Source: Chitinophagaceae bacterium (GTDB taxonomy: Bacteria > Bacteroidota > Bacteroidia > Chitinophagales > Chitinophagaceae). From it: a stretch of 6,899 bases of DNA. Below are positions 1 through 6,887 of this stretch, one piece after another (position 1 is the stretch's first letter; the number at the start of each line of letters is the position of its first letter). The stretch covers positions 1 to 6,899 of the forward strand of contig JAEUVW010000219.1 of NCBI GenBank assembly GCA_016786525.1, written 5' to 3'. The translations under genes were made by a program, and so were the position numbers. The notes under the pieces were generated by a model, which saw only the letters and a list, made by a program, of their open reading frames with translations, was not told the origin of the DNA and made no database searches.

Positions 1-2
1 AA

Positions 3-47
3 AACGAACCCAAAAGCGTCTATGAATTCCAATTTTCAAAACAATAA
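3..47 (+). CDS. possible 3' end of an upstream gene (partial)
   Basis: The frame starting at base 3 is open from the window edge to a TAA at 45-47 and reads NEPKSVYEFQFSKQ. The alternating aromatic/hydrophobic pattern near the end would suit a terminal beta strand. The stop lies 19 bases before the ATG at 67, and I see no TAnnTTTG-type promoter in bases 1-66, which fits a gene continuing in from the left and co-transcription with the next one. However, only 14 codons are visible, and frame 1 is also open until the TAA at 61-63, so either frame, or neither, could be coding. No family can be named. Confidence 0.3.
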   Translation, partial: NEPKSVYEFQFSKQ

Positions 48-66
48 TCTCCATAAAAAGTAAATC

Positions 67-2847
67 ATGAAGAAATTATTATTCACCGCATCAGCCGTTG
101 CCGCTTTATATAGTGGTGAGGTTTCTGCACAATGGGTTACAGGCTCTGTATTCCTGAAAGGACAGTATGTAGAGGTGGGTACGCATACCACCGGTGCTTT
201 CGGAGCAGGTGCAGCGATCCCTGCCGGCTATCACCCAGGCCCTGGTATGGGCACGCTTGGCTTCGTATCAGACCCGGATAAAGACGGTTGGCTGGTGAGT
301 GCGCCGGGCAAAACTGCTTATATGGGTGACTATTTCGTACCGGGTTCTCCCTTCGAAGGATGGGAGTTGGAGATCAACGGTACCAAACGCCGGAACCATG
401 CCAATGGTATGGGCGCGGCTGATATCGCCATGACGGCTTCCAGCTACACTACTTCCGCTACTGAAGAAGTGGCGACCTGGACCGGATCTACCGGCGGTAT
501 CGATATCACACAAAAAGTAGTGCTGAAAAAATCGAAAGTATACTTCGTGATCTATGTGGACCTGGTGAACTCAGGCGCTACCACACTGAACAATATCTAT
601 TACTACCGCGGTTTGGACCCGGACAATGAGCAGAACTGGTCCGGTTCCTTCAACACGAAGAACACCATCGTGTACCAGCCGAACGCCATTTCCAAAAACT
701 GCCTGGCCACAGCTACCGGTATCACCTATGGAGCTTTTGCTTACCTGGGTCTGGGTACCAAAGACTGCCGTGCCAAATGCTTCAACAAAGGCTCCTGGTT
801 TCCCGGCAACCTGTCGCAAACCTATGCCGGAACCGGCGCTGAAGCAGGAAACCAGTACAACGTAGGCTGGACTACCCCTTCTGCTTCCGGTTCGGATGAG
901 GCCATCGGTATGGTGTGGAACCTGGGTAGCCTGGCTCCCGGTCAGAAAACATCACTGGCCTTTACCTACATCCTGAAGCAGGCCGACCTGGACTCTGCCC
1001 TGGGCGAAACAGCTCCTAAATTTGAATCCGATGGTGTGCCTTATGCACCGTATACCACCTTCCGTGTATGCCCCCGCAAAACAGTAAAACTGAAACTGGT
1101 GAACGGCGGCCAATATAAATGGATCTGGACCAGTACAGATACCCCGCACCGTATGACCGCTGTCGGTTCTTCAACACTGGTACCGATCGGAGGTACTGTA
1201 CCTACCGTTACCGGTTCTATGACGTTCCCTAAAGGTGCAGTATACGGCGACTCTGTGGAAGTAACCGTAATGGGTCCCAAAACCTACACCGCTACCGGAT
1301 ACTCCAACTGCGATACGCAATACATGACTTTCTATGTAGATACGATCAGCTTCTCTACTCCTCCTGCAGTCATCACGCCTGTGCGTTATTGCGAAGGCGA
1401 AACTGCTTCCGCGCTTACAGCAGGCGCTGCCACCGGCGCTACACTGCACTGGTACGATGAAACCGGCTCCCCCCTGCCTTCAGCTCCAATTCCTTCTACA
1501 GGTATGCCTGCCGGAGCCGGAGATTATGATACGACCAGCTATTTTGTATCGCAGGAAAATGCCGCCGGTTGTGAAACACCAAAAGCTAAAATCGATGTGA
1601 TCATCACTAAGAAACCAGCTCCTCCGGTAGTGAAAAACCTGGTATACTGCCTGGGCGATACCACCAAAATGCTGGATGCTACCGGTTTGAACCACAAATG
1701 GTATGATGCCGCTACTGCCGGTACCAAATACCCAAGTCCTCCTTACCCGGCCAGCACGGCAGCTAAATTGCTAAGCTTCTGGGTATCGCAAACTGTAAAC
1801 GGTTGCGAAAGTGACAGGGCACAGCTGGATGTAGAGATCAGCGCCATTACAGCTGACTTCAATACCAACAAAGATTCTCTTTGCGGCGCTGAAGTACTGG
1901 CAGTGTTCAACAATTCCACCTCTACCTCTACCCCCGCTACCTTTACGTCCCTGTGGTCGTTTGGCGACGGTGCAACCCGTACAGATAAAGACGCCTCGCA
2001 TTTCTATGCCGATGCGCGCGGCAGCTACACCGTTACTTTGGATGTAGAAAACGTGCATGGTTGTAAAGACAAGGCTACTAAAGTAATCGAAGTGTTTAAA
2101 ATGCCGGTGATGAGCCTTTCCGGCAGCGCAGGCAAAATCTGCCAGGGCGATGCGATCGACTTCGAAGGAACAGCTACTCCGGGCTACAGCGGCCTGACCT
2201 GGGACTTCGGCGACAGCGACCCGGCATACAACAGCCTGAAAGTACGCCACGCCTTTACCAAAGCAGGCAGCTTCGATGTACGCCTGATCGGCGCTTACCC
2301 CGCCTGTCCTGAAACCTTCGCCAATGTTCCGGTTGAAGTCGTAGCCATACCCAATGTGAACCTGGGTAGCGATACCGGCTTCTGCCCTGGCAACGGTGCA
2401 CTGAAACTGTACAATATCAGTGGTGCAACAGTTGACAAATACATGTGGAACACCGGCGATACCACGCCGTCTATCAATGTCAGCAACGCAGGCCAGTACT
2501 CTGTAAGGGTACAAAACTGGCAGTGCTCTGCATCAGACAGCATTACGATCACCAAAGCCTGCTACCTGAATATCCCGAATGCGTTTACGCCAGGATCCGG
2601 CAGCGACTATGAAAGCTACTTCATGCCGCGCGACCTGATGGGCAAATCTATGGTGACCTTCAGCATGCAGATCTTCGACCGCTGGGGCCAGCTCATCTTC
2701 GAAACGGACAAAGTAAATGGCCGCGGATGGGATGGTAACTTCAAAGGCAATGCAATGCCGACCGGCGTATATGTTTATGCGATCAGGGTATCCTTTACCA
2801 ATGGTATCAGCGAAACGTACAATGGTAATGTGACGCTGCTCCGATAA
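67..2847 (+). CDS. secreted multidomain Ig/PKD protein with gliding-motility-associated (T9SS type B) C-terminal domain
   Basis: This 926-residue protein is probably exported by Sec and then by the type IX secretion system to the cell surface or medium. Residues 1-21 form a signal peptide (MKKLL, hydrophobic core, VSA before Q22). Residues about 22-310 form a region I cannot assign, containing the motif LDPDNEQNW (183-191). Residues about 330-430 look like a beta sandwich. Two Ig-like repeats of the kind common in these proteins follow (about 433-514 and 519-591; both have HxWYD or HWYD, then SQ and GCE). Next come two PKD-like domains with WSFGDG (630-635) and WDFGDS (712-717), then an Ig-like domain with WNTGDT (794-799). 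The CHU_C/TIGR04131-type sorting domain starts at IPNAFTP (836-842) and includes FDRWGQLIFET (870-880), GWDG and MPTGVYVY (897-904). ATG 67 is chosen because it gives the signal peptide. No catalytic motif was seen; an adhesin or matrix role is inference. A terminator follows 22 bases after the stop. Confidence 0.9.
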   Translation: MKKLLFTASAVAALYSGEVSAQWVTGSVFLKGQYVEVGTHTTGAFGAGAAIPAGYHPGPGMGTLGFVSDPDKDGWLVSAPGKTAYMGDYFVPGSPFEGWELEINGTKRRNHANGMGAADIAMTASSYTTSATEEVATWTGSTGGIDITQKVVLKKSKVYFVIYVDLVNSGATTLNNIYYYRGLDPDNEQNWSGSFNTKNTIVYQPNAISKNCLATATGITYGAFAYLGLGTKDCRAKCFNKGSWFPGNLSQTYAGTGAEAGNQYNVGWTTPSASGSDEAIGMVWNLGSLAPGQKTSLAFTYILKQADLDSALGETAPKFESDGVPYAPYTTFRVCPRKTVKLKLVNGGQYKWIWTSTDTPHRMTAVGSSTLVPIGGTVPTVTGSMTFPKGAVYGDSVEVTVMGPKTYTATGYSNCDTQYMTFYVDTISFSTPPAVITPVRYCEGETASALTAGAATGATLHWYDETGSPLPSAPIPSTGMPAGAGDYDTTSYFVSQENAAGCETPKAKIDVIITKKPAPPVVKNLVYCLGDTTKMLDATGLNHKWYDAATAGTKYPSPPYPASTAAKLLSFWVSQTVNGCESDRAQLDVEISAITADFNTNKDSLCGAEVLAVFNNSTSTSTPATFTSLWSFGDGATRTDKDASHFYADARGSYTVTLDVENVHGCKDKATKVIEVFKMPVMSLSGSAGKICQGDAIDFEGTATPGYSGLTWDFGDSDPAYNSLKVRHAFTKAGSFDVRLIGAYPACPETFANVPVEVVAIPNVNLGSDTGFCPGNGALKLYNISGATVDKYMWNTGDTTPSINVSNAGQYSVRVQNWQCSASDSITITKACYLNIPNAFTPGSGSDYESYFMPRDLMGKSMVTFSMQIFDRWGQLIFETDKVNGRGWDGNFKGNAMPTGVYVYAIRVSFTNGISETYNGNVTLLR

Positions 2848-2869
2848 AAGAATCGTACTGAAAAACAGA

Positions 2870-2906
2870 AGAGGCTGTCTACAAAAAGTAGGCAGCCTCT
2901 TTTTTT
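2870..2906 (+). terminator. strong rho-independent terminator after the secreted-protein gene
   Basis: A 13-base arm at 2870-2882 (AGAGGCTGTCTAC) pairs with 2888-2900 (GTAGGCAGCCTCT) around an AAAAA loop, with a single G-U wobble, and runs into seven T residues (2900-2906). It lies 22 bases after the stop at 2847, on the same strand. The wobble becomes a C-A mismatch in the opposite RNA, where the tail is TTCTGTTTTT, so weaker bidirectional use for the converging pabB transcript is possible. Confidence 0.9.
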
Positions 2907-2931
2907 GCGCCGTTCTGCAAACCTGGCCTGT

Positions 2932-2972
2932 AGACCTGTAAGGTTTTTGAAATCTTATAGGTCTTTATTTTT
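2932..2972 (+). terminator. second hairpin with T-rich tail in the convergent junction; possible dispersed palindrome
   Basis: A 15-base arm at 2932-2946 (AGACCTGTAAGGTTT) pairs with 2950-2964 (AAATCTTATAGGTCT) around a 3-base loop. In + strand RNA all 15 positions pair: 13 Watson-Crick and two G-U (2938/2958 and 2943/2953). The tail 2965-2972 is TTATTTTT and overlaps the pabB stop codon. In - strand RNA the two wobbles become C-A mismatches and no T-tract follows, so the shape favours + strand transcripts. It may be a backup terminator for the secreted-protein gene. Palindromes of similar ACCT...AGGT form recur in Bacteroidota genomes as far as I recall, so a dispersed repeat is an alternative. 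Confidence 0.6.
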
Positions 2973-4260
2973 GGAACACAGCCTGCAGCGCAGCCCCTTT
3001 CAGCAAGGTCTCCTGCCATTCCTGCTCTGCATCGCTGTTATAGGTGATGGCACCACCTGTCTGGTAACTCAGGTAACGGGAACTGCTGTTGTACAGCAGG
3101 CTGCGGATCACGACATTAAAATCAAAATCTCCCTCTGGTGATATATACCCCACGCTACCGGAAAACAAGCCCCGGTACGCGCGCTCATACTGTTCAATGA
3201 GCTTCATGACCATTACTTTCGGTGCACCGGTCATACTGCCCATCGGGAAGGAGCACCTCAATGCCTCGAACAAAGATAGCCCTGCCCTTAAAGTACCGCT
3301 TACGGTAGAGATCATCTGGTGCACCTGGGGGAAACTGTACAGGCCAAACAGCTCGTCTACCTGTACCGATCCTGTTGCACAAAAGCGGGCCAGGTCGTTC
3401 CGCATCAGGTCGACGATCATCACATTTTCGGCCTGTTCCTTCAGGCTTTCCCTGAGCTGATTTTTCTGTACCGCATCCTTTACCGGGTCGGCATCCCTGC
3501 GGGCAGTACCCTTTATGGGTTGGGCCAGTATCGTGTGGCCCTGTTTGCGGAGATAGCGCTCAGGCGAGGCGCACATCAGCGTCTTGTCGTCCAGTCGGTA
3601 ATAAGCCGCAAACGGGGCCGGGGATAAGCGCGTAAGGCGTTCGAAAGCAGCGACAGGGTGAATAAGCGCATCCGTACAGTAACGCTCATTGCAGAAGTTG
3701 ATCTCGTAGCAATCCCCGTTACGGATGTGCTCCTTAAGCTGCTCTATCGTACGCAGGTACGCTTCGTGTTCAAAGCGCTGCTGAAAATGCGGTAACGTTT
3801 CAAACACCGCCAGCTCTGCAATACCTGAGCCCTGTATCTCATTCCAGACCGTTTCAGGGCTGACGCCTAAGGTTTCTATCCAAAGCGCATGTGTGCCCCT
3901 TTTGATATAACAGACAATTTCCGGGCGGAAAAAATAAAGTTCGGGAAAAAGCAAGTGGTCCGGATGTCCTGAGTGCAGGTGTTCTAACCGGTTTTTAAAA
4001 TCGTAGGCAATATGCCCGAAAAGCCAATCGCGATGCTGGTCATAATGCCGGTTCAGGGCCGACAACAGGCCATCGTCGGCAGGCACAGCAGCCTGTACTC
4101 CTGCAGCACAAATACACTCGTAGCTGCCCTGGGTATGCACATAGCCGTTACTATCCAAAAAAAGAAGAATGTTCCGCCGGTCAGCCCAACGCAACATTCT
4201 TCTCTTGATCTGTTCCAGCGCTTCGGCCGGGAATGGAAAACTGCCTTTCTGCCGGATCAA
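2965..4260 (-). CDS. pabB: aminodeoxychorismate synthase component I (chorismate-binding enzyme)
   Basis: The 431-residue product joins chorismate and ammonia into 4-amino-4-deoxychorismate, the first step towards p-aminobenzoate and folate, in the cytoplasm. The C-terminal chorismate-binding domain (about 160-430) has GDCYEINF (182-189), PIKGT (248-252), ENVMIVDLMRNDL (278-290), SMTGAPK (342-348) and GYISPEGDFDFNVVIRS (371-387). Lys250 in PIKGT matches the lysine that marks PabB; anthranilate synthase TrpE has alanine there. That argues for PabB over TrpE. The glutaminase partner (PabA/TrpG) is not in this window. The start is TTG at 4260, the only usual start codon between the upstream stop and Met22. 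It is preferred because the roughly 20 residues before RMLRW (21-25) look family-like, but ATG at 4197 (Met22) is possible. The gene begins 9 bases after the preceding gene, so coupling is likely. The stop abuts a hairpin. Confidence 0.92.
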   Translation of the reverse strand: MIRQKGSFPFPAEALEQIKRRMLRWADRRNILLFLDSNGYVHTQGSYECICAAGVQAAVPADDGLLSALNRHYDQHRDWLFGHIAYDFKNRLEHLHSGHPDHLLFPELYFFRPEIVCYIKRGTHALWIETLGVSPETVWNEIQGSGIAELAVFETLPHFQQRFEHEAYLRTIEQLKEHIRNGDCYEINFCNERYCTDALIHPVAAFERLTRLSPAPFAAYYRLDDKTLMCASPERYLRKQGHTILAQPIKGTARRDADPVKDAVQKNQLRESLKEQAENVMIVDLMRNDLARFCATGSVQVDELFGLYSFPQVHQMISTVSGTLRAGLSLFEALRCSFPMGSMTGAPKVMVMKLIEQYERAYRGLFSGSVGYISPEGDFDFNVVIRSLLYNSSSRYLSYQTGGAITYNSDAEQEWQETLLKGAALQAVFQK

Positions 4261-4269
4261 AACCGTTGA

Positions 4270-4713
4270 TTAAAAATCATCATCCTCATCATCAAAACTA
4301 TCTTCGGTAAAGAAGCCCAGATCTTTAAACTCGTCGTCAAAATCATCATCACCACCCTTTGATGGTTTTTTCGCACCACCGGATTTTGTCTTTGATTTCG
4401 GCAGATCGAATTCTTCAAATTCTTTGTCTATGTCAAACTCGTCTTCCTCTTTAAAGTCGTCATCGTCCATATCATCATCCATATCGTCATCGTCGATATC
4501 ATCATCATCGTCATCATCATCCGCGGCCTTCTTTGATTTCGGGGCTGCTTTCTTCGAAGCAGCTTTCTTCGGGGTTTCTTCTACATCTTCTTCCTCAGCA
4601 GCATCATCTTCATCCGCCGTTTTTTTCTTGGTTACTGCTTTCTTTGCTGTCGCTTTCTCCGGCGCACCTGCTGCTTTTTTTGTCGCTGTCTTTTTTGTTG
4701 GATTCGATTTCAT
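4270..4713 (-). CDS. hypothetical Lys/Ala- and Asp-rich polyampholyte protein
   Basis: I do not recognise a family for this 147-residue protein. It is low-complexity and almost certainly disordered. By count it has 27 Lys, 39 Asp and 16 Glu, and no Arg, His, Cys, Trp, Tyr or Gln; the net charge is about -28. The charges form blocks: Lys/Ala/Thr-rich 1-31, acidic 34-46, Lys/Ala-rich 49-62, nearly pure Asp 65-86, mixed with Phe 87-103, Lys/Ser/Gly 106-119, and an acidic Phe-bearing tail 122-147 (ends DDEDDDF). The Lys/Ala blocks recall histone-H1-like or AlgP-like bacterial tails, and the acidic parts recall chaperone or RNA-polymerase-delta-like tails; nucleic acid or protein binding is inference only. 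There is no signal peptide or membrane segment. ATG 4713 is the first start in frame. The gene lies 61 bases after purA and 9 bases before pabB, on the same strand. Confidence 0.8.
   Translation of the reverse strand: MKSNPTKKTATKKAAGAPEKATAKKAVTKKKTADEDDAAEEEDVEETPKKAASKKAAPKSKKAADDDDDDDDIDDDDMDDDMDDDDFKEEDEFDIDKEFEEFDLPKSKTKSGGAKKPSKGGDDDFDDEFKDLGFFTEDSFDDEDDDF
4456..4521 (-). repeat. GAT/GAC low-complexity tract encoding the Asp run
   Basis: Codons 65-86 of the polyampholyte gene are GAT or GAC, interrupted only by one ATC and two ATG, so the DNA is a degenerate (GAY) trinucleotide array of 66 bases. Mixed GAT and GAC use keeps it from being a perfect microsatellite, but in-frame gain or loss of codons would be easy here. 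A copy-number change by whole codons would alter only the length of the acidic block. Confidence 0.7.
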
Positions 4714-4774
4714 AGCTCTAATTCTTAATGCCGTAAAATTTTAATTGTTTCTCGAAATTGCCAAATTTTTTTTC

Positions 4775-6049
4775 TTAATTTTTACCGGGGTTGACCAACA
4801 GCTGATCGCGTCCTGTACCGTTCGATATATAGGCAATATCCGTACCTAGATACTGTTCTACAAACGAACAGTAGTCCTTGAATGACTGAGGCAGCTCTTC
4901 ATATTCACTGCAGGTACTGATGGGTTTTTCCCAGCCTTTGAACTGCTGGTATACCGGCTGCAGGTTGGCCGTGCAGACTTCAAAAGGAAACTCTTCTGTC
5001 CGCTCTCCGTCGATCATATAGGCCACACCGGCATTCAACTCTGCGAAACCATCCAGTACATCCGCTTTGGTCAGGATGATCTTGGTCACACCACTCAGCA
5101 TTACCGTATAGCGAAGGGCCACGAGGTCTATCCATCCGCAGCGGCGCGAACGCCCGGTAACGGCGCCAAACTCGTTGCCCGCCTTACGCAAGGCCTCCCC
5201 TATTTCGTTGTCCAGTTCGGTAGGGAAAGGGCCGCTGCCTACACGGGTGCAATAGGCTTTGGAAATACCATACACTTCACCGATGCGGGAAGGGGCTACG
5301 CCCAGTCCGTTGCATACGCCTGAAGCAATCGTATTCGACGAGGTGACAAAGGGATAAGTACCGTAGTCAATATCCAGCATGCTGCCCTGCGCGCCTTCTG
5401 CCAGTATTTTTTTCCCGGCCTTCAGTTGCTTGTCCAGCCAGTATTCTGCGTTGACAATCTGCAGGTCGCGCATATAAGCGATGGCGTCAAAAAATTCAGC
5501 TTCCCACTCTTTCCAGTCTGCCTCGTAATCATACTGCTTCAGCATGGCCAGGTGTTTTTGTTTCAGCTGCTCATACTTTTTATTAAAGTCGCCACTCAGT
5601 ATATCGCCCACCCTCAGGCCATTCCTTCCCGTTTTATCCATATACGCAGGCCCTATACCCTTCAGCGTGGAGCCGATCTTGTCTGCACCTTTCGCGGCTT
5701 CCGATGCGGCATCCAGCGCACGGTGTGTCGGCAAAATAAGGTGTGCTTTTTGCGACAGGAACAAGCGGCCGGGCACGTCCGGGCGGATCTGTACCAGCTG
5801 GCTCAGCTCGGCTTTCAGCGATACGGGGTCTATGACTACTCCATTACCGATCAGGTTGAGGCAATGAGCCTGGAAAACGCCCGAAGGAATGGTGCGCAAT
5901 ACAACTTTCTGACCATCTACATACAAGGTGTGTCCGGCATTCGGGCCTCCCTGGAAACGGGCAATTATGTCATAATTGGCGGCAAGATAATCAACGATCT
6001 TGCCCTTGCCTTCGTCACCCCACTGAAGGCCTAATAGTACATCTATCAT
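4775..6049 (-). CDS. purA: adenylosuccinate synthetase
   Basis: The 424-residue enzyme condenses IMP with aspartate using GTP to give adenylosuccinate, the first committed step to AMP, in the cytoplasm. The signature QWGDEGKGK spans 9-17, with Asp12 as the expected catalytic base and His40 in GGPNAGH (34-40) as the acid. Other family blocks are IGSTLKGIGPAY (125-136), GLRVGD (144-149), DIDYGTYPFVTSSNT (226-240), TRVGSGPFPTE (268-278), GRSRRCGWID (299-308, IMP/aspartate-loop region) and TKADVLDG (327-334, GTP base recognition). The length is normal (about 430) and no key residue is missing. The frame stays open upstream to 6274, but the start is ATG 6049: family members begin a few residues before the GDEGKGK loop, and the extension would run into the divergent gene. 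AGGA lies just upstream of this ATG. It is the first gene of the - strand group; I found no convincing promoter for it. Confidence 0.97.
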   Translation of the reverse strand: MIDVLLGLQWGDEGKGKIVDYLAANYDIIARFQGGPNAGHTLYVDGQKVVLRTIPSGVFQAHCLNLIGNGVVIDPVSLKAELSQLVQIRPDVPGRLFLSQKAHLILPTHRALDAASEAAKGADKIGSTLKGIGPAYMDKTGRNGLRVGDILSGDFNKKYEQLKQKHLAMLKQYDYEADWKEWEAEFFDAIAYMRDLQIVNAEYWLDKQLKAGKKILAEGAQGSMLDIDYGTYPFVTSSNTIASGVCNGLGVAPSRIGEVYGISKAYCTRVGSGPFPTELDNEIGEALRKAGNEFGAVTGRSRRCGWIDLVALRYTVMLSGVTKIILTKADVLDGFAELNAGVAYMIDGERTEEFPFEVCTANLQPVYQQFKGWEKPISTCSEYEELPQSFKDYCSFVEQYLGTDIAYISNGTGRDQLLVNPGKN

Positions 6050-6214
6050 GTTCCTGAAAAATTGAAAGAGCGAAAATAGTATTGAAAATCCAATTCCGTC
6101 ATTTCCTTTGCGATTTTGTCCGCGAAAAAATAATAAGGCGGCATTCTTGAACCGGAATGTTGTAATAAGCTTATATTTGAGGCGTTCTTTTCCTATAAAA
6201 AGAAAACCTAAATT
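6050..6214. promoter_or_regulatory. divergent intergenic region between purA and the DUF1579 gene
   Basis: These 165 AT-rich bases must hold the start signals for both directions. The + strand has a good promoter candidate (6147-6179). For purA, the nearest - strand match to TAnnTTTG is TATTTTCG (6078 down to 6071), without a TTG at normal spacing, so its promoter is unresolved. A 10-base palindrome, ATAAGCTTAT (6165-6174), overlaps the start of the + strand -7 element and could be an operator, though a palindrome of this size may be chance. No riboswitch-like structure was recognised. Confidence 0.5.
6147..6179 (+). promoter_or_regulatory. Bacteroidota-type promoter candidate for the DUF1579 gene
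   Basis: TATATTTG at 6172-6179 is an exact match to the Bacteroidota -7 element TAnnTTTG. A TTG at 6147-6149 lies 22 bases upstream, within the 17-23 spacing reported for this phylum's primary sigma factor, although near its upper end. Transcription would begin near 6185-6187, leaving a leader of about 30 A-rich bases before the ATG at 6215. Confidence 0.55.
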
Positions 6215-6859
6215 ATGAGAAAAATACTTCTGGTTTTTGCCATATCGGCGCTTTCTCTGCCCGCTTTTGCCCAAAAATCAAAAAAACAAAATACAAAGCC
6301 CGCGGACAAAGAGCAGGCACTCAATCCCGTTCCTCCTACGCCGGCCGAAGATCCGAACCAGCGCAGGGCTATGGAGCAGGCCAACCTGATGGGGCCGATG
6401 CATCATTACTTTATGGAATGGGGCGGCCACTGGCGCGAGGAATTGAAGATCTGGTCCATGACGCCGGGCAAAAACGAACCTACCCCCTTCCTGCTGGACC
6501 GTACAGGTATGCCCAGGGGCGAAGGCCGTTTCCTCACCTGCGATTTCAGGGGTATGGTGAATGGCAGAATGTATGAGGCCTACGCAACCTATGCTTATGA
6601 CAACATCAAGCAGAAATTCATCAAAACCTGGTGCGACAACACCGGAACGGGTATCCTGGTGCTGGAAGGAGACTTTGATGCAAAGACCAACAGCATCGAC
6701 TTCAGAGGGACTACCCTCGATCCGCTGACGAAAGAAAAAGTGAACGTACGCCAGCTGCTGACCATGAAAGATCCGAACAACCATGTACTGGAAATTTTCA
6801 TCGTCACCAAGGATGGTAAAGAAATCAAAACAATGGAGCTCGTTTCAAAAAGAGCATAG
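6215..6859 (+). CDS. secreted DUF1579-family protein
   Basis: This 214-residue protein carries a Sec signal peptide at 1-19 (MRKILL, hydrophobic core, AFA before Q20), with no lipobox cysteine, so a periplasmic location is likely. A Lys/Pro-rich linker (about 20-50) precedes the domain. Residues about 60-212 match the DUF1579 pattern: GGHWREELKIW (70-80), MTPGK (82-86), CDFRGMVNG (109-117), YAYDNIKQKFIKTWCDNTGTGIL (about 126-148), a DPLTKEKV turn (169-176) and MKDPNNHVLEIF (184-195). The family is predicted to be a small beta-barrel; its biochemical function is unknown and no catalytic residues can be named. The start is chosen because it gives the signal peptide and lies downstream of a promoter candidate. 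It is transcribed divergently from purA. A possible next start lies 28 bases after its stop. Confidence 0.88.
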   Translation: MRKILLVFAISALSLPAFAQKSKKQNTKPADKEQALNPVPPTPAEDPNQRRAMEQANLMGPMHHYFMEWGGHWREELKIWSMTPGKNEPTPFLLDRTGMPRGEGRFLTCDFRGMVNGRMYEAYATYAYDNIKQKFIKTWCDNTGTGILVLEGDFDAKTNSIDFRGTTLDPLTKEKVNVRQLLTMKDPNNHVLEIFIVTKDGKEIKTMELVSKRA

Positions 6860-6887
6860 CAACTTATATCAAACAACAAACAGTACC

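Noticed and set aside
1771..2514. 247-codon open frame on the - strand inside the secreted-protein gene
   Set aside because: It lies opposite clear PKD and Ig domains. Long antisense frames are common in such codon-biased genes, and its translation shows no recognisable motif or signal peptide.
2965..4260. Reading the chorismate enzyme as anthranilate synthase TrpE or isochorismate synthase
   Set aside because: The PIKGT lysine and the lack of neighbouring trp or menaquinone/siderophore genes favour PabB.
4424..4744. Open frame on the + strand opposite the polyampholyte gene, Ser/Phe/Ala-rich
   Set aside because: It is the antisense reading of GAT/GAC and AAA/GCN codons, which yields Ser and Phe/Ala runs automatically. 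It has no domain features of its own.
4734..4765. Possible internal promoter before the polyampholyte gene (TTTG on the - strand at 4765-4762, then TAAAATTTTA)
   Set aside because: The -7-like part does not match TAnnTTTG, because the T run is shifted by one base and lacks the final G. AT-rich spacers give such near-matches often.
5426..6034. 202-codon open frame on the + strand opposite purA
   Set aside because: It is a shadow of a highly conserved housekeeping gene, with no family resemblance.
6050..6274. In-frame 75-codon upstream extension of purA to a start at 6274
   Set aside because: The extension has no PurA-like sequence, would put the GDEGKGK loop about 85 residues in, and overlaps the signal peptide coding region of the divergent gene. 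ATG 6049 gives the normal family N-terminus.
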